From: Chrysochromulina tobinii
Taxonomy: Eukaryota > Haptophyta > Prymnesiales > Chrysochromulinaceae
Length of the DNA stretch: 35,441 nt
Direction: 5' to 3'
NCBI GenBank assembly: GCA_001275005.1
Contig: JWZX01003367.1
Coordinates: forward strand, 1 to 35,441
In this document: in pieces, positions 8,202-17,520 of the stretch
How positions within the stretch are numbered: position 1 is the stretch's first letter
How the letters are laid out: every line of letters starts with the position of its first letter
Position numbers and translations under genes: made by a program
Notes under the pieces: model-generated
The model's database searches: none
What the model saw: only the letters and a program-made list of their open reading frames with translations
What the model was told of the DNA's origin: nothing

Positions 8202-9917
8202 TTACGAGTCGTAGCTATCACCGTACGAGACTGCATTTTCGACTGCGTTCTCGACTGCATAATGATGTTCGACGGCGTTAACGCGACGGCGCTCGAGGAT
8301 CGCGTGCAGGCGTCCAGCGGCCGTGGCGGCCGCGGAGGCGCGTCGATAGCTCGCGTGCTCGCTCCAGTCCTTGGCCATCGTGCAGCCACCCACGACGACC
8401 GCTACCGCGGACATGCTCGTTGCAGGTTCATGTGCAGGGGCAAACAAGAGCGCCGCTGGCGTGCCTGCGGTGCTGGACAGTCTCTCGGTAGGCGTTGGCG
8501 GCGCGGCGGAAGCGGCTGCGGCCGCCGCCATGGCGGCCTCGGCCTGTTCCTTGCCAAGGCTGCTGCGGCGACGGAGGACCGAACCTTCTGACGAACCTTC
8601 CCGGGAGAGGGGCGTGCGCGTCGTCGTGGGCGTCTCCGGCAGGGCGATCGGCGGCGTGGCGAGTGCGCCGCGCTCCATGGCGAGTGTAGCCTCGCACGTG
8701 GCAATCGGCTGCGCGCACCATGGGTGGCGGCGCACCCCTTCCCAGCCGAGCCGTCGGGTAGGCTCGATCGTGAGTAGCCTTCGGATGAGGTCTTTGGCGT
8801 CGGCGGAGACTGATCGCCATGCGGCCACAGGGGCGAAGATGAAGCTGCCCGCGGCAACGCGCTCGAGGATCTGTGCCTCCATTCCCTCGTCCTCGTCGTC
8901 GCCCTCTTCGTCCTCATCATCCACCGACGTAGGATCCAACGCAAACGGCAGCCGGCGCGAGAGCATCACGAAGAGCAGCACGCCGAGGCTCCATAAATCA
9001 GCCTCGGCGCCGTACGCGGCTCCAGTGCCCTCCACATCGCCATATCCCGCCGAGCGCGCCACCTCGGGCGCGCAGTAGGATGCACTCGTGGCCAGCCCAG
9101 TCATCCTCATCGGGCTGGTGCCCACGCTGCTCGGCGGCTGCTGGAAGGCGCTGCCCAAATCGACGAGCTTGTAGGCGTTCTCGAACTCGGCATCCATGGA
9201 GAGGGCCACGAGGTTTTCGGCCTTGAGGTCGCGATGAGCGATACCGACCGAGTGAAGGTGCTCCACTGCCAGCACCACGCGCGCGAAGACTTCGCTTGCT
9301 CCGTCCTCGGTGAGCGCGCCTTCCTCGGTGAGCCGCGCATGCATGTCGCCCCCCGTGAGTGCCTCAGAGACCACAGCGAAAGAAGACGCGTCGCAGATCA
9401 CTTCGACCAGCCTGACGATGTATGGGTGCCTGACGCGCCTGAGTACTTCCACCTCGGTCTTTACAGCCTCGAAGACGTCGTCATCGTCGAGCTCCTCGGT
9501 GTCAAAGACCTTGATGGCCACTTCGCGCGCAAAGTCAATCACGGGCGAATGAGCCCCACCTGGGCTGCTAGGAGTGGCGCGACGTCGCGCGAGGTACACT
9601 TGGGAGGATGCGCCCTGGCCGATCTCCTCGAGAAACTCGTACCGCGTCTCGATGTCGTCCACGTGATGGTCGGCGAGGTCAGTGATGCGCTCGGGGAGCA
9701 TCTCGTCAAGGACCCCGATGCCGACACTTGACTTGTGAACTTCGTTTGCTCGCATTCTCGTCAGAACAATGGTCAGCAGAGCGACGAAACACACATGTTT
9801 CGAGCAGGACCTGGAACGGTTCAAAACCCCGGGGTGAGCCGGGACAGGATCGGTGGGTCTAGCTGCAGGTGGAGCTGAGAAGGAAAGTGTTTTGGGGGTC
9901 GAGTACGCATTCGGCAT
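8202..9917 (-). CDS. Ser/Thr protein kinase (CAMK-like), with acidic insert
   Basis: A single-exon protein of 571 residues from the ATG at 9917; a start at M55 (9755) is also plausible because residues 1-54 look unstructured. The kinase domain covers about residues 93-400. The Gly-rich loop is GQGASSQV, the catalytic Lys is K136 in VAIKVF, and the C-helix Glu is probably E155. The catalytic loop is HRDLKAEN (D230), the metal motif reads DLG at 253-255 instead of DFG, and the activation segment ends at APE (283-285). A run of Asp/Glu (DDEDEEGDDEDEGME) interrupts the C-lobe around residue 330. The last 170 residues are Ala/Ser/Thr/Pro-rich with RRRSSLGKEQ, a possible basophilic phosphosite. All catalytic residues are present, so an active kinase is expected. 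The subfamily is not certain. Confidence 0.88.
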   Translation of the reverse strand: MPNAYSTPKTLSFSAPPAARPTDPVPAHPGVLNRSRSCSKHVCFVALLTIVLTRMRANEVHKSSVGIGVLDEMLPERITDLADHHVDDIETRYEFLEEIGQGASSQVYLARRRATPSSPGGAHSPVIDFAREVAIKVFDTEELDDDDVFEAVKTEVEVLRRVRHPYIVRLVEVICDASSFAVVSEALTGGDMHARLTEEGALTEDGASEVFARVVLAVEHLHSVGIAHRDLKAENLVALSMDAEFENAYKLVDLGSAFQQPPSSVGTSPMRMTGLATSASYCAPEVARSAGYGDVEGTGAAYGAEADLWSLGVLLFVMLSRRLPFALDPTSVDDEDEEGDDEDEGMEAQILERVAAGSFIFAPVAAWRSVSADAKDLIRRLLTIEPTRRLGWEGVRRHPWCAQPIATCEATLAMERGALATPPIALPETPTTTRTPLSREGSSEGSVLRRRSSLGKEQAEAAMAAAAAASAAPPTPTERLSSTAGTPAALLFAPAHEPATSMSAVAVVVGGCTMAKDWSEHASYRRASAAATAAGRLHAILERRRVNAVEHHYAVENAVENAVSYGDSYDS

Positions 9918-10514
9918 TGTTCATTCAATCATTGTAAACAGGTGAGTAAGTTCAACGAACCCGGACTTTCGCTTTGAAAAAAACAGATCCAGTACGCAGT
10001 AGCGAAGCTATACGCTGAAATGATCTGTACAGGTACTTTCGTTTGTGTCGCAAACATACTTTCCCGCGGGCGCCGGGGGGAGTCGCGCTCTGGCACGACT
10101 CGCGCGCTCGAGCAGCGCTGCTCTCGTCGCCCCCCCCCGCCCCTAGGAACCTCCCATGAGATTTTCGGGATCTCTGCCCGCTGCCTCACACGGCCCAAGC
10201 ACAGGCCACAGCTCATCAGCTACAATATCGACATCTCGGAGTCGTCAACATCCGATTGCTCTCATCATGATCATCGCCACACGCCAGCGCTCACGAGCTC
10301 GCGTGGCCATCTCGTCGCTCATCGGCATGCCCCATCACCACCTACCTCCGATCCGCCCGGTCGCTAGTACCCGGTCGCGCAGCTGCCTTCATGATCGACG
10401 GTAGCGCGGCAGACCCCAGGCGTAGGCCAGCATGCTCCGGACGGCACACAGTCACTGTTCACAGCCATCTCACGCGAGCGCGTGGACGCCCCTCAGGGCC
10501 GCTCGTCGTTCCTC
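9918..10514. other. Intergenic region between kinase and MYB genes
   Basis: About 600 bases between two genes on the minus strand, so it should hold the MYB 3' UTR (right) and the kinase promoter and 5' UTR (left). A short poly-C run is at about 10130-10138. No coding sequence with believable composition was seen on either strand. Confidence 0.45.
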
Positions 10515-12629
10515 TCAGAAGGCGGTGAGCACATCGCAGAAGGCCCCCAACGGCGACATTTCGCCAACCGTGGGCGAGGTACCATCCGCCTTGCCAGACT
10601 CGCCCACCTGTACCGGCGCCGGCATGGAGGCAGCAGGCGGCGTCTTGCCCATCGGTCCGATGGAGCCAATGGAGAGGCGCCTCTCGTCGGTCGGGTCCGC
10701 CAAGGTGTAGAAGTCGAGGATGGTGCCCGCGGACAGCCGCTTCTCCTCCCCCTCGCCGCTTTCGCGGCGCTGGCTCGGGATCTCGAGGCCAGCCTCCATG
10801 GCCGCCATCGCCGCTGCGGGCGCACCGCCTTCGGCCCATCTCGCCGCCTCCGCCTTGGCCTTGGCCTTGCCGCCGCCGTGGGGCATAGGAGGCGGTGGCC
10901 CCATCGCACCGCCCGCGCTCGGGTGGCCGCTGCTCGCGCCCGAAAAATACGCGCCGCTGAAGTCGAAGGGGGAGGCCCCCACGGTCGCGGCCTCCTCCTT
11001 GGCCACCACGGGTCCCGTAATGCCATTCTCCTCGAGCAGCATCATGATCTGCGAGGAGGGCGAGATGTCCTCGGTAGGCGGCTGCTGCGCATGGGGCGGC
11101 GGCGGCGACACGTGGTTAAGCAGCAGCTCCTGCAGCGCCGAGAAGGTCGGGTCATCGCCGACAGGCACGTGCGATGCGAGCAGTGCGGCGAGCGCGGGCG
11201 GCGACACGCCATTGGGCGGCGAGAAGCCCGCCATGCGCAGGTTCTCATCGAATTGGGAGGGGAAGTTGAAGAAGGCGTTCTTGGCGCTTGGCTTCTTGGG
11301 CGACTTGCGCGGCGATTTGACCGGCTTGGAAATGGGCGGCGGCATCTCAGTGGCGTCTTTCGCCGCCTTAGCCTCCTTGGCGGCAGCCTTGGCCGCTGCC
11401 GCCGCCTCCTTGGCTGCAGCCTTGGCCGCCTTCTCGGCCGCCTTGACCTCCCGCTCCGCCGCCTTGGCCTCCTTGGACAGGGCAGTGGCAGATGGCTGGG
11501 CGGACGCAGGCGTGACCAACGTAGGAGCCGCAGTTGGCACGTCCACCTCCATCGACCTTGCCGTGCCGACTACGTCGGCAGACGCAACCGACGCGGGCGC
11601 AAGCACCGACGGCGCCACAGGCGGCATCGACTCTGACCCGGCGGAGCCCGCACCGCTGACTGACGAGACGACGGGCTCGGGCGCGGCGCCCTCGGCAGCG
11701 TCCTCGCGCTTGCGCTTCACCGGCTTCGGGAGCGGAAGCGCGACGGCCATAACCTCGGTGGGCACGGCCACGGCCGTCGTGGTGAGCGTGCCAGCCGGGA
11801 GCGCGACGGCAATCGCTGCGGCCGTGCTTGCGAGCATGATCGCATTCGCCGGCTGCAGCACTACCCGCTGCGGCTTGGGCGGCGATTCGCCGCCATTCTT
11901 GAGCTTGTCGAGGCGCTTCTGTCGACGCATGGCTGAGTTGTACCGATTCCTGATCGCATTGTCCGTGCGCCCGGGCATGAGCTTGACGATCTTGGACCAG
12001 CGCGTGCCGTAGCGCGCGACCGACTCCATGATCACGCGATCCTCTTCCGCCGTCCATGCGCCCTTCTTCACCTCAGGGCACAAGTGGTTGAACCAGCTGC
12101 GAGGCGAGACAAGGGACAGCCTCAGCGCAAGGCGTGCACGAGGCGAGCAAGAGGATGCTTGCGCGGTACTCACAATGCGCCTGGGTGAGTGTGAGAGGGT
12201 GTGCGCGCACCGCTCGCGGCATTGTTTGCCCGCGCGGCCCGGAAGCTGCGCTGCCACGCTCGACCAGCGCTGTGCGCCGTTGCGCGTCACGATCTCGGTG
12301 AGAATATGGTCTTCAGCCTTTGTCCACGACTTCTTGCTGATGCCGCACTTGCTCGTGCCAATGCGCTGCCGAGGCTCGGCGCCAGGGGCTAGTGGCTCGA
12401 GGCCGTGTAGTGCGCCATACATCTCGAGTCCGCATTTGTCCTCATCCCCATCGCTGTCGTCGTCGTCATCGTCATCATCATCGTCGTCATTCTCCTCGGT
12501 CGAGTCAGGCTCATCGATGAGCGCCGGCTCCTCCGACGGCGCCGAAAACACGACCACTTGCGCCGCCGAGGGCGCACCGTCGACAGTGGGCGTGGCCAGA
12601 AGCGTAACAGGGACGGCAACGTCGGCCAT
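10515..12629 (-). CDS. R2R3-type MYB transcription factor (two exons)
   Basis: Exon 1 is 12629-12211 and exon 2 is 12096-10515, with a 114-nt intron at 12210-12097 (GTGCGC donor, CCTCGCAG acceptor). Splicing restores the MYB junction GKQCRERWFNHLCPEVKKGA and gives about 666 residues. The N-terminus carries an acidic run of Asp residues (about 48-57). R2 spans residues 98-148 with W101, W121 and W140. R3 follows with GAWTAEEDRVIMESVARYG, RWSKIVKLMPGRTDNAIRNR and NSAMRRQK. The C-terminal two thirds is low complexity: an Ala/Lys heptad-like stretch (EAKAAEREVKAAEKAAKAAA), a basic PRKSPKKPSAKNAFFNFPSQ segment, and Pro/Gly/Ala-rich tails that may act in activation. MYB R2R3 domains bind DNA in the nucleus. 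The class is certain; targets are unknown. The intron is a multiple of three and has no stop. Confidence 0.93.
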   Translation of the reverse strand: MADVAVPVTLLATPTVDGAPSAAQVVVFSAPSEEPALIDEPDSTEENDDDDDDDDDDDSDGDEDKCGLEMYGALHGLEPLAPGAEPRQRIGTSKCGISKKSWTKAEDHILTEIVTRNGAQRWSSVAAQLPGRAGKQCRERCAHTLSHSPRRIVSTAQASSCSPRARLALRLSLVSPRSWFNHLCPEVKKGAWTAEEDRVIMESVARYGTRWSKIVKLMPGRTDNAIRNRYNSAMRRQKRLDKLKNGGESPPKPQRVVLQPANAIMLASTAAAIAVALPAGTLTTTAVAVPTEVMAVALPLPKPVKRKREDAAEGAAPEPVVSSVSGAGSAGSESMPPVAPSVLAPASVASADVVGTARSMEVDVPTAAPTLVTPASAQPSATALSKEAKAAEREVKAAEKAAKAAAKEAAAAAKAAAKEAKAAKDATEMPPPISKPVKSPRKSPKKPSAKNAFFNFPSQFDENLRMAGFSPPNGVSPPALAALLASHVPVGDDPTFSALQELLLNHVSPPPPHAQQPPTEDISPSSQIMMLLEENGITGPVVAKEEAATVGASPFDFSGAYFSGASSGHPSAGGAMGPPPPMPHGGGKAKAKAEAARWAEGGAPAAAMAAMEAGLEIPSQRRESGEGEEKRLSAGTILDFYTLADPTDERRLSIGSIGPMGKTPPAASMPAPVQVGESGKADGTSPTVGEMSPLGAFCDVLTAF

Positions 12630-13003
12630 GATCGCTGGTCAAAGACGTGTCGGAGGGGCCTTTGTATTCAAGAAACCGCGGCGGCAACCAAAGGAGACCG
12701 CCTTTTTCCCAAAACGGTGACCAGGTGGCGCGGTCACGTACGTGACCTTACAAGTACTTCGCCTACTCGCGTACGCGCGCGCGCCAGAATCCCCGGCGCC
12801 ACCGACGACACGCGGTACGGGGTCCCCCCGAAGCTCGCCTCACGCACCACGTTGCGAACATCTCCAGCATTGTCACATCTCGTTTCACTCAAAAACGGGT
12901 GGCGCGTGTATGGGGTGCCGGGCGGCGCGTTTCACGGAATGAAGCGAGTGTGAACGTGCGTGGAGTTTTTGCCCATGGGAATCGAACGAAACCTTGAGGT
13001 CGC
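12630..13003. promoter_or_regulatory. Divergent promoter region with 16-bp perfect palindrome
   Basis: This stretch of 374 bases separates the divergent MYB gene (minus) and Cys-rich/methyltransferase gene (plus). At 12732-12747 lies GGTCACGTACGTGACC, a perfect 16-bp palindrome about 100 bases upstream of the MYB ATG. It contains TCACGT half-sites like those of bZIP or bHLH dimers. No TATA box is obvious. Binding by a specific factor is inference only. Confidence 0.45.
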
Positions 13004-14453
13004 ATGTGCGCTGAGCCGTCGGCTTACCGCGAGCGAGTTACCACATGGTTGCAACATGCGGAGCCTGGCTATTGCAACGCCACGCAATTCACTGATGAGC
13101 CATCTCTCGAGCGCACCTGTCTCCATGGCAAGAGCGGCGCGTGGAGACTAAGCCTGCCGCAGGCCCGCACGTGGGAAGATGCTCTGACAACTTGCCAGCA
13201 GCGGTGCGAGATGTGCCAAGGATGCAATTTCATGTCCGTATCTCGCGAGGAGCGCGATTGCTCATGGTTCCGGAATTGCGACGTCACAAACTTGCATCGT
13301 AGTCAACCAACCGAAAAGGTAGCGCAGAGCTTTCGCACGGCACCTTCTGGGAAACGACACCTTCCATCATCGAATGCGGACGTCGCGCCCATGCGCGGCA
13401 TCGCGCACAAGCACTCGCGCACGTGCTGGGCGCTCGGCGGTGGCTTCTGGGTGCCCAGTGGGCCGCTGCGTACCAGTTCGCTCAGATTTCTCGAGACGGG
13501 AGATCTGTACCAATTCGGAGTGGCCGAGGGCTATAGTTTGCACAGCCTGCTCCAGATCTTCACAAAGACGCGCGCCTGGGCCTTCGACACCTACGAGGGG
13601 ATGCCGCTGCCCGAGAGCGGCGAGCCAACCTTTCAAACGACCTGGCGGCGCGGCCAATTCGCAGGCTCCGAGAAACTGCCCCTCCTCGCCAACCATTTGA
13701 GGAGCCGTGTGCAGGTGATGTCCACGATGACGTCGTCCACATGGAGTGCCGCTGAGTGCCACTGAGTGCCACGAGTGCCACGAGTGCCACTGAGTGGTAT
13801 TGATGAGCTCCTGATGGCCATCTCAAGCGTCGCGTGCAGGCCATCAAGGGTCGCTTCCAGGACTCCCTCGTGCCTGGGCTAGCGGCGCTGAGGGGCATGG
13901 GGCCGGCACTGTACGTGGACATCGACGCGGATCTCTTTAGCTCAACTTGGACAGCGTTGGATTGGCTTTTTCGCGAAGGTCTTATGAAGCCAGGCACCGT
14001 CATCGGATATGTACACTACCTGCACTGCCTGCCCGCCTGAGTCACGCAGGTGCACATTCACACCGACACGTCCGCATTCACACGTTGCATGTCCGATTCT
14101 CATTCTCCTTGGCTCAGGATGACTTTTGGGATTTGGCATGCAAGCACAAATCACCTCACATTGAGCGCTACGGGGAGGCTCGTGCGCACGCCAAAATCGC
14201 GGCCAAGCATCTAGTGACATTTGCATGCATCTGTGGACCGTGTGGGCCGCTGCCGCCGCGAGGAGATGCCCCGAGCGCAATGCTCCCGTGGGGGTGGCGA
14301 ACCTACTTTGTCGTGGTGAGCATAGGCACACAGGCGTCCTCCGGCTTGACGATATCGATGGCCGATGCCAATGAGTTCATTCATTACAGCCCAACGTGCC
14401 GAGGGCTGTGGGATCGGAACTCGAGCCACTGGCTGGGGCTCAGCCGGCGATGA
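13004..14453 (+). CDS. Cys-rich (apple/PAN-like) plus TylF-like O-methyltransferase protein, three exons
   Basis: Exons are 13004-13714, 13840-14010 and 14118-14453, with phase-0 introns of 125 nt (GTGATG/GTGCAG) and 107 nt (GTACAC/GCTCAG). All three exon lengths are multiples of three. The 405-residue product starts with a Cys-rich module (C24, C39, C64, C68, C71, C74, C86, C92) containing CQGCNFMSVS and DCSWFRNC, resembling algal apple/PAN-like modules. From about residue 165 it resembles the TylF/macrocin O-methyltransferase family: YQFGVAEGYSLHSLLQIF (SAM site), AFDTYEGMPLPESGEP, YVDIDADLFSST (264-271) and, after splicing, GTVIGYDDFWDL, the acidic metal site. The last part reads GWRTYFVVVSIG. 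No signal peptide is visible at this start, so a missing upstream exon is possible. The substrate is unknown. The splice model rests on exact motif continuity. Confidence 0.72.
13744..13798 (+). repeat. Minisatellite inside intron 1 of the Cys-rich/methyltransferase gene
   Basis: Tandem imperfect copies of a 10-11 base unit (GAGTGCCACT) fill nearly half of the 125-nt intron. The sequence around the two splice sites is also similar (GTGTGCAGG at the donor side, GCGTGCAGG at the acceptor side). Confidence 0.75.
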
Positions 14454-15184
14454 GGTCACTTCTAACTTTCACTACGGAGTAGTGTACAGTGTACAGACTA
14501 CAGTACAGGATACTTAGGCTCGATTTCTGACTCGAAGTCTGGACTGTTCGAGTAAGAAATTTGCGGAAAGGGGCTATTTTTCGTCCGGTCCAAGGTGTGC
14601 GTGTGCGGTGAAGGTGAACGGAAACGGGACGGCGGTCCGGGGCGGATCGTCGCACCCCGCCAGCAGCACGTGTATTCTGTATACGGGCAAGAACGGGGTG
14701 AAAAGAAAGTTACGTATGCGCCGCGCCGCCGCGGTCAGGCGGTACCGCCGAAAGATCCGGTCCGGAATCATCTTCACGGAATGCGTTATCGTGAAATTCC
14801 CTAGCTCACTTGTGGAGCCCTTCCTAAGCGGGGGTTCCGTTCGTACGCGACGGTTCGACGACGAAACGAAAGTCTACCACACCCGCACCCTCTGTCATTC
14901 CGATCCGCGGACGAAACATCGCCCCTTACATGTAGATCGCCCCTCTGCTGCCGCATTCTGCTGCCGCATTCTTCTGCCGCACTGCGTCTCTGCGTACTGC
15001 GACCCAAAACACTCTACCAGGCCGTGTGTCAGACACTCCTCAGAAGAGTGACGCTCAGACGCTGCCGGCCGGCGGACGCCGCGTCTCCGATGAACCTCCG
15101 TGTACCCCTTCATGGTGGTCGGCGGCGAATCATTCTCATAATCATTGAGGAATCAAGGCCCCGAAGCTAGTACGAGCTAGCTAG
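14454..15184. other. Convergent intergenic region
   Basis: About 730 bases between the stop codons of the methyltransferase gene and the EF-hand gene. It contains a GTACAGT-type repeat cluster near 14480-14512 and short CTGCCGCATTCT direct repeats at 14945-14980. An AGCT tetranucleotide run lies near 15173-15188. One open frame (14608-15051) is Arg/Cys/Ser-rich with no recognisable domain and I do not call it a gene. Confidence 0.45.
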
Positions 15185-15916
15185 CTAGGAGAAGCGAACC
15201 TTAGTCGGCGACTTGGACGGGGACCCGAATCGTCCGCGCGTGGGTGAAGTGGCTGGGCGAGTGGCTCGGCGAAGAGCATTCTCACGATGCAGGTCGACGG
15301 CTGATGAGGGGCGGTGGTCGGTGCTGAAGAAGCGCGCGAACTCGTCCAAGCGGACTGTGCCGTCGCCGCTCGTGTCCATCAGCTCCGCCAGCCGGTTCAT
15401 CTGCGCATCTGGGATGTGCTCGAGGTTGAACATCCGCGTCAGGCCTTCGCGAACCTCCTTGACGTCGCACGAATTGGACTTGTCGACGTCCATGAGGCGG
15501 AAGGCGCGGCCCATGGACTTGAAGCGCGTGTGCAGCTTGTCCTTGAGTTGCTCGTGGTGCATTGCCAGGGAATTGGACATCGCGATGATCTCGGGCCGCT
15601 GCGCTTTCGCGTCGTCGAGGTACGGGGTGAGGGCCAAGACCTGCGTGCGTGACGTACGGTCACGTTCGGACTCCTCCTCACGGAAGGGCACGCGGGCCTG
15701 CTTCTCAAAGCGAAGGCGGGAGCGCTCTAGTGCCCGCTCTCTAGGCGAGGACGGCGTGAGCACGTGCTGCGGGGAGTCTCCTTTGTACGACTGGGCGCTT
15801 GTGGTTGTGTGCCGCTTGTGTACGGGCAAGTTCTGAAACTGCAGCTTCGCCGCGGCGAGCTCAGCGATTGCGTTGGGCACGTGCCGCGGGGATAGCGCAT
15901 TTCTCGGCGAGTGCAT
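15185..15916 (-). CDS. Two-EF-hand calcium-binding protein
   Basis: A single-exon protein of 243 residues. The N-terminal 130 residues are basic and Ser/Arg-rich without a known domain. Two EF-hands follow. The first loop is D143-V-D-K-S-N-S-C-D-V-K-E154, the second is D181-T-S-G-D-G-T-V-R-L-D-E192; both keep the liganding Asp/Ser/Glu positions. The helices around them (GRAFRLM, VREGLTRMF, MNRLAELM, FARFFSTD) fit the EF-hand pattern. The C-tail has TSPTRGRFGSPSKSPTKVRF, a repeated S/T-P basic segment. The layout (long N-terminal region, EF-hand pair, S/T-P tail) could suit a cytoskeletal or flagellar calcium sensor, but this is inference. It is divergent from the CRAL-TRIO gene. Confidence 0.85.
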   Translation of the reverse strand: MHSPRNALSPRHVPNAIAELAAAKLQFQNLPVHKRHTTTSAQSYKGDSPQHVLTPSSPRERALERSRLRFEKQARVPFREEESERDRTSRTQVLALTPYLDDAKAQRPEIIAMSNSLAMHHEQLKDKLHTRFKSMGRAFRLMDVDKSNSCDVKEVREGLTRMFNLEHIPDAQMNRLAELMDTSGDGTVRLDEFARFFSTDHRPSSAVDLHRENALRRATRPATSPTRGRFGSPSKSPTKVRFS

Positions 15917-16593
15917 ATGTGGGGGACGGCTGGAGTCTTGGCGAGGGCGAGTTCATCCCAAAGCTGTTGAGCGCTCTGGACGGGCGAGAAAAAGTGTGTT
16001 TCGCTTTGAGTATAGGCGCTCGGTTTTGTGTTTTGTCTTCGAGTGCATGCAAAATGCAAAGTGCGGTAAACCGTGCAGAATACCACACGATCACATTGAG
16101 GAGCCGACATGACGAAAGACGTCTGAAAAACCGCCAGATTCTCACTCAGGGCCCTTCTCAGCTCGCCGCACTCATTCTCTCTCTCATTTGGTTGTTTCTC
16201 CGCTCGCTCCGTCTGCATGTCCATGTGTCTCATTCCGCGGGTCCTTCGCAGCATATCGCCACGGCTGTGAATGTAAGAAATTCCTACCGACGTTGTGTCT
16301 TGTGTGTTTGGCGCCTCAGAATGAACACCCCCTGGCGCCTCAAAACCGTGTCTGTGCGGGTGTCTGTGAGCGCGGTGTTCTACGCGTTTCACCTCAAGAA
16401 TGAAGCGAGTGTGAACGTGTGCGAGGTGTTGCTCTTCACGTGTGCGCGTTTTCGTCTACGTGTTGGTGTGAAAAGAGAGTGTGAGAGAAAGAACAGGGTA
16501 CGCCCGTCCGTCCGATGGCTCGCTTTCCTCGCACGCACGCTCGCTCGCTCGCGCGCGCTACAGGATTCCAGTAGTCTCCAGTAGTCTCGAGAC
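15917..16593. promoter_or_regulatory. Divergent promoter region (EF-hand / CRAL-TRIO genes)
   Basis: About 680 bases between two divergent start codons, less GC-rich than the neighbouring exons. Immediately upstream of the CRAL-TRIO ATG the 10-mer CCAGTAGTCT is directly repeated (about 16567-16587). No gene or recognisable RNA was seen. Confidence 0.4.
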
Positions 16594-17520
16594 ATGTTCA
16601 CTCTCGTAAGCGAATCGTTCTCGACCTCCACCTCCGAACCGGCCCCACCACCACTCTCACCGGCCAACCCACACCTGGTCTTCTTCCGAGGCACGCCCTC
16701 AACAGCGAACCCGCACATCCTGCTGCGCCTCGCTCAACGCAAAGCAGCTCCACCACCGCCGAAGCTGCCGTCGCCGCCGTTTCTATCTGCCGCCACCGAC
16801 CCAGGCCTCACCGAGCTGCGAGCGATGCTGTCGCCGGCGCAGGCAGCTTGCAGCCACTGCACCGACGAGACGCTGCAGCGCTACCTGCACGCGTATCCCA
16901 AGAAGGAACGTGCCTACTCGGCGCTGTCGGCGACACTTGAGTGGCGCGCGGAGCGCGGGTACGACGCGCCCAGCCCGCCGCGAACATGCCACTACTGTGC
17001 AGAAGAGCCCAATCATGCATGCTTCTTCTCGCTCGGCCAGGATGCCAAGCGAGGCTGGGAGGTGTTTTACTCGTGCCCGCCGCGCAGCATTCACATGGAC
17101 GTGGAGAAATTGGCCCATCACACCTTTTTGCAGCTCGAGCGTGCTCTCGAGCGCTCGCCTAAATATGTCCTGCTTGTCGACCTTCACGGGATGGGCATGC
17201 GCGACCTCGACCCGCGCACGGCCGTGGGCGTCTTGCGAGCGCTGCTCAGCCACTATCCCGGGCGCCTCGGCCAGGGCTTGCTGCTCGACATGCCGTGGCT
17301 CTTCACGTGGGAGCTCCTTAGGAAGGTTATGAATGAGGAGACAGCGGCCAAGGTACTCATGCTGAGTGGAACGGCGAGCCATTCGTACTTTGACGAATGG
17401 CTGACGCCGGCGCAGGCGACCTTTATGAAGGAGGTGCTCGAGATGCCCGGCACGCCCGGCTCCTTCCCGAAGTCGATCGAGGCGCTGCGGGTGCCGAATG
17501 GGACCAGGCATGTCGAGTGA
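16594..17520 (+). CDS. CRAL-TRIO (Sec14-like) lipid-binding domain protein
   Basis: A single-exon protein of 308 residues. After a Pro/Ser-rich N-terminus, residues 90-120 (TLQRYLHAYPKKERAYSAL, SATLEWRAERGY) fit the helical CRAL-TRIO N-terminal module. The lipid-binding domain follows: EVFYSCPPRSIHMDVEKL, KYVLLVDLHGMGMRDLDP, LRALLSHYPGRLGQGLLLD, MPWLFTWELLRKVMNEETAA, KVLMLSG. The HYPERL-like turn is HYPGRL and the N-A-P motif of classical Sec14 is replaced by D-M-P. Members bind phosphatidylinositol, phosphatidylcholine or other hydrophobic ligands and move them between membranes. The ligand cannot be read here. No transmembrane segment or clear targeting peptide is visible. It converges with the beta-hydroxylase gene. 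Confidence 0.87.
   Translation: MFTLVSESFSTSTSEPAPPPLSPANPHLVFFRGTPSTANPHILLRLAQRKAAPPPPKLPSPPFLSAATDPGLTELRAMLSPAQAACSHCTDETLQRYLHAYPKKERAYSALSATLEWRAERGYDAPSPPRTCHYCAEEPNHACFFSLGQDAKRGWEVFYSCPPRSIHMDVEKLAHHTFLQLERALERSPKYVLLVDLHGMGMRDLDPRTAVGVLRALLSHYPGRLGQGLLLDMPWLFTWELLRKVMNEETAAKVLMLSGTASHSYFDEWLTPAQATFMKEVLEMPGTPGSFPKSIEALRVPNGTRHVE

Noticed and set aside
10482-12012. Plus-strand open frames of 384 and 430 codons
   Set aside because: Antisense to the MYB gene; Ala/Gly/Arg low-complexity mirror of its Ala/Lys tail with no domain.
14608-15051. 147-codon plus-strand frame
   Set aside because: No domain, Arg/Cys/Ser-rich, in a convergent intergenic gap.
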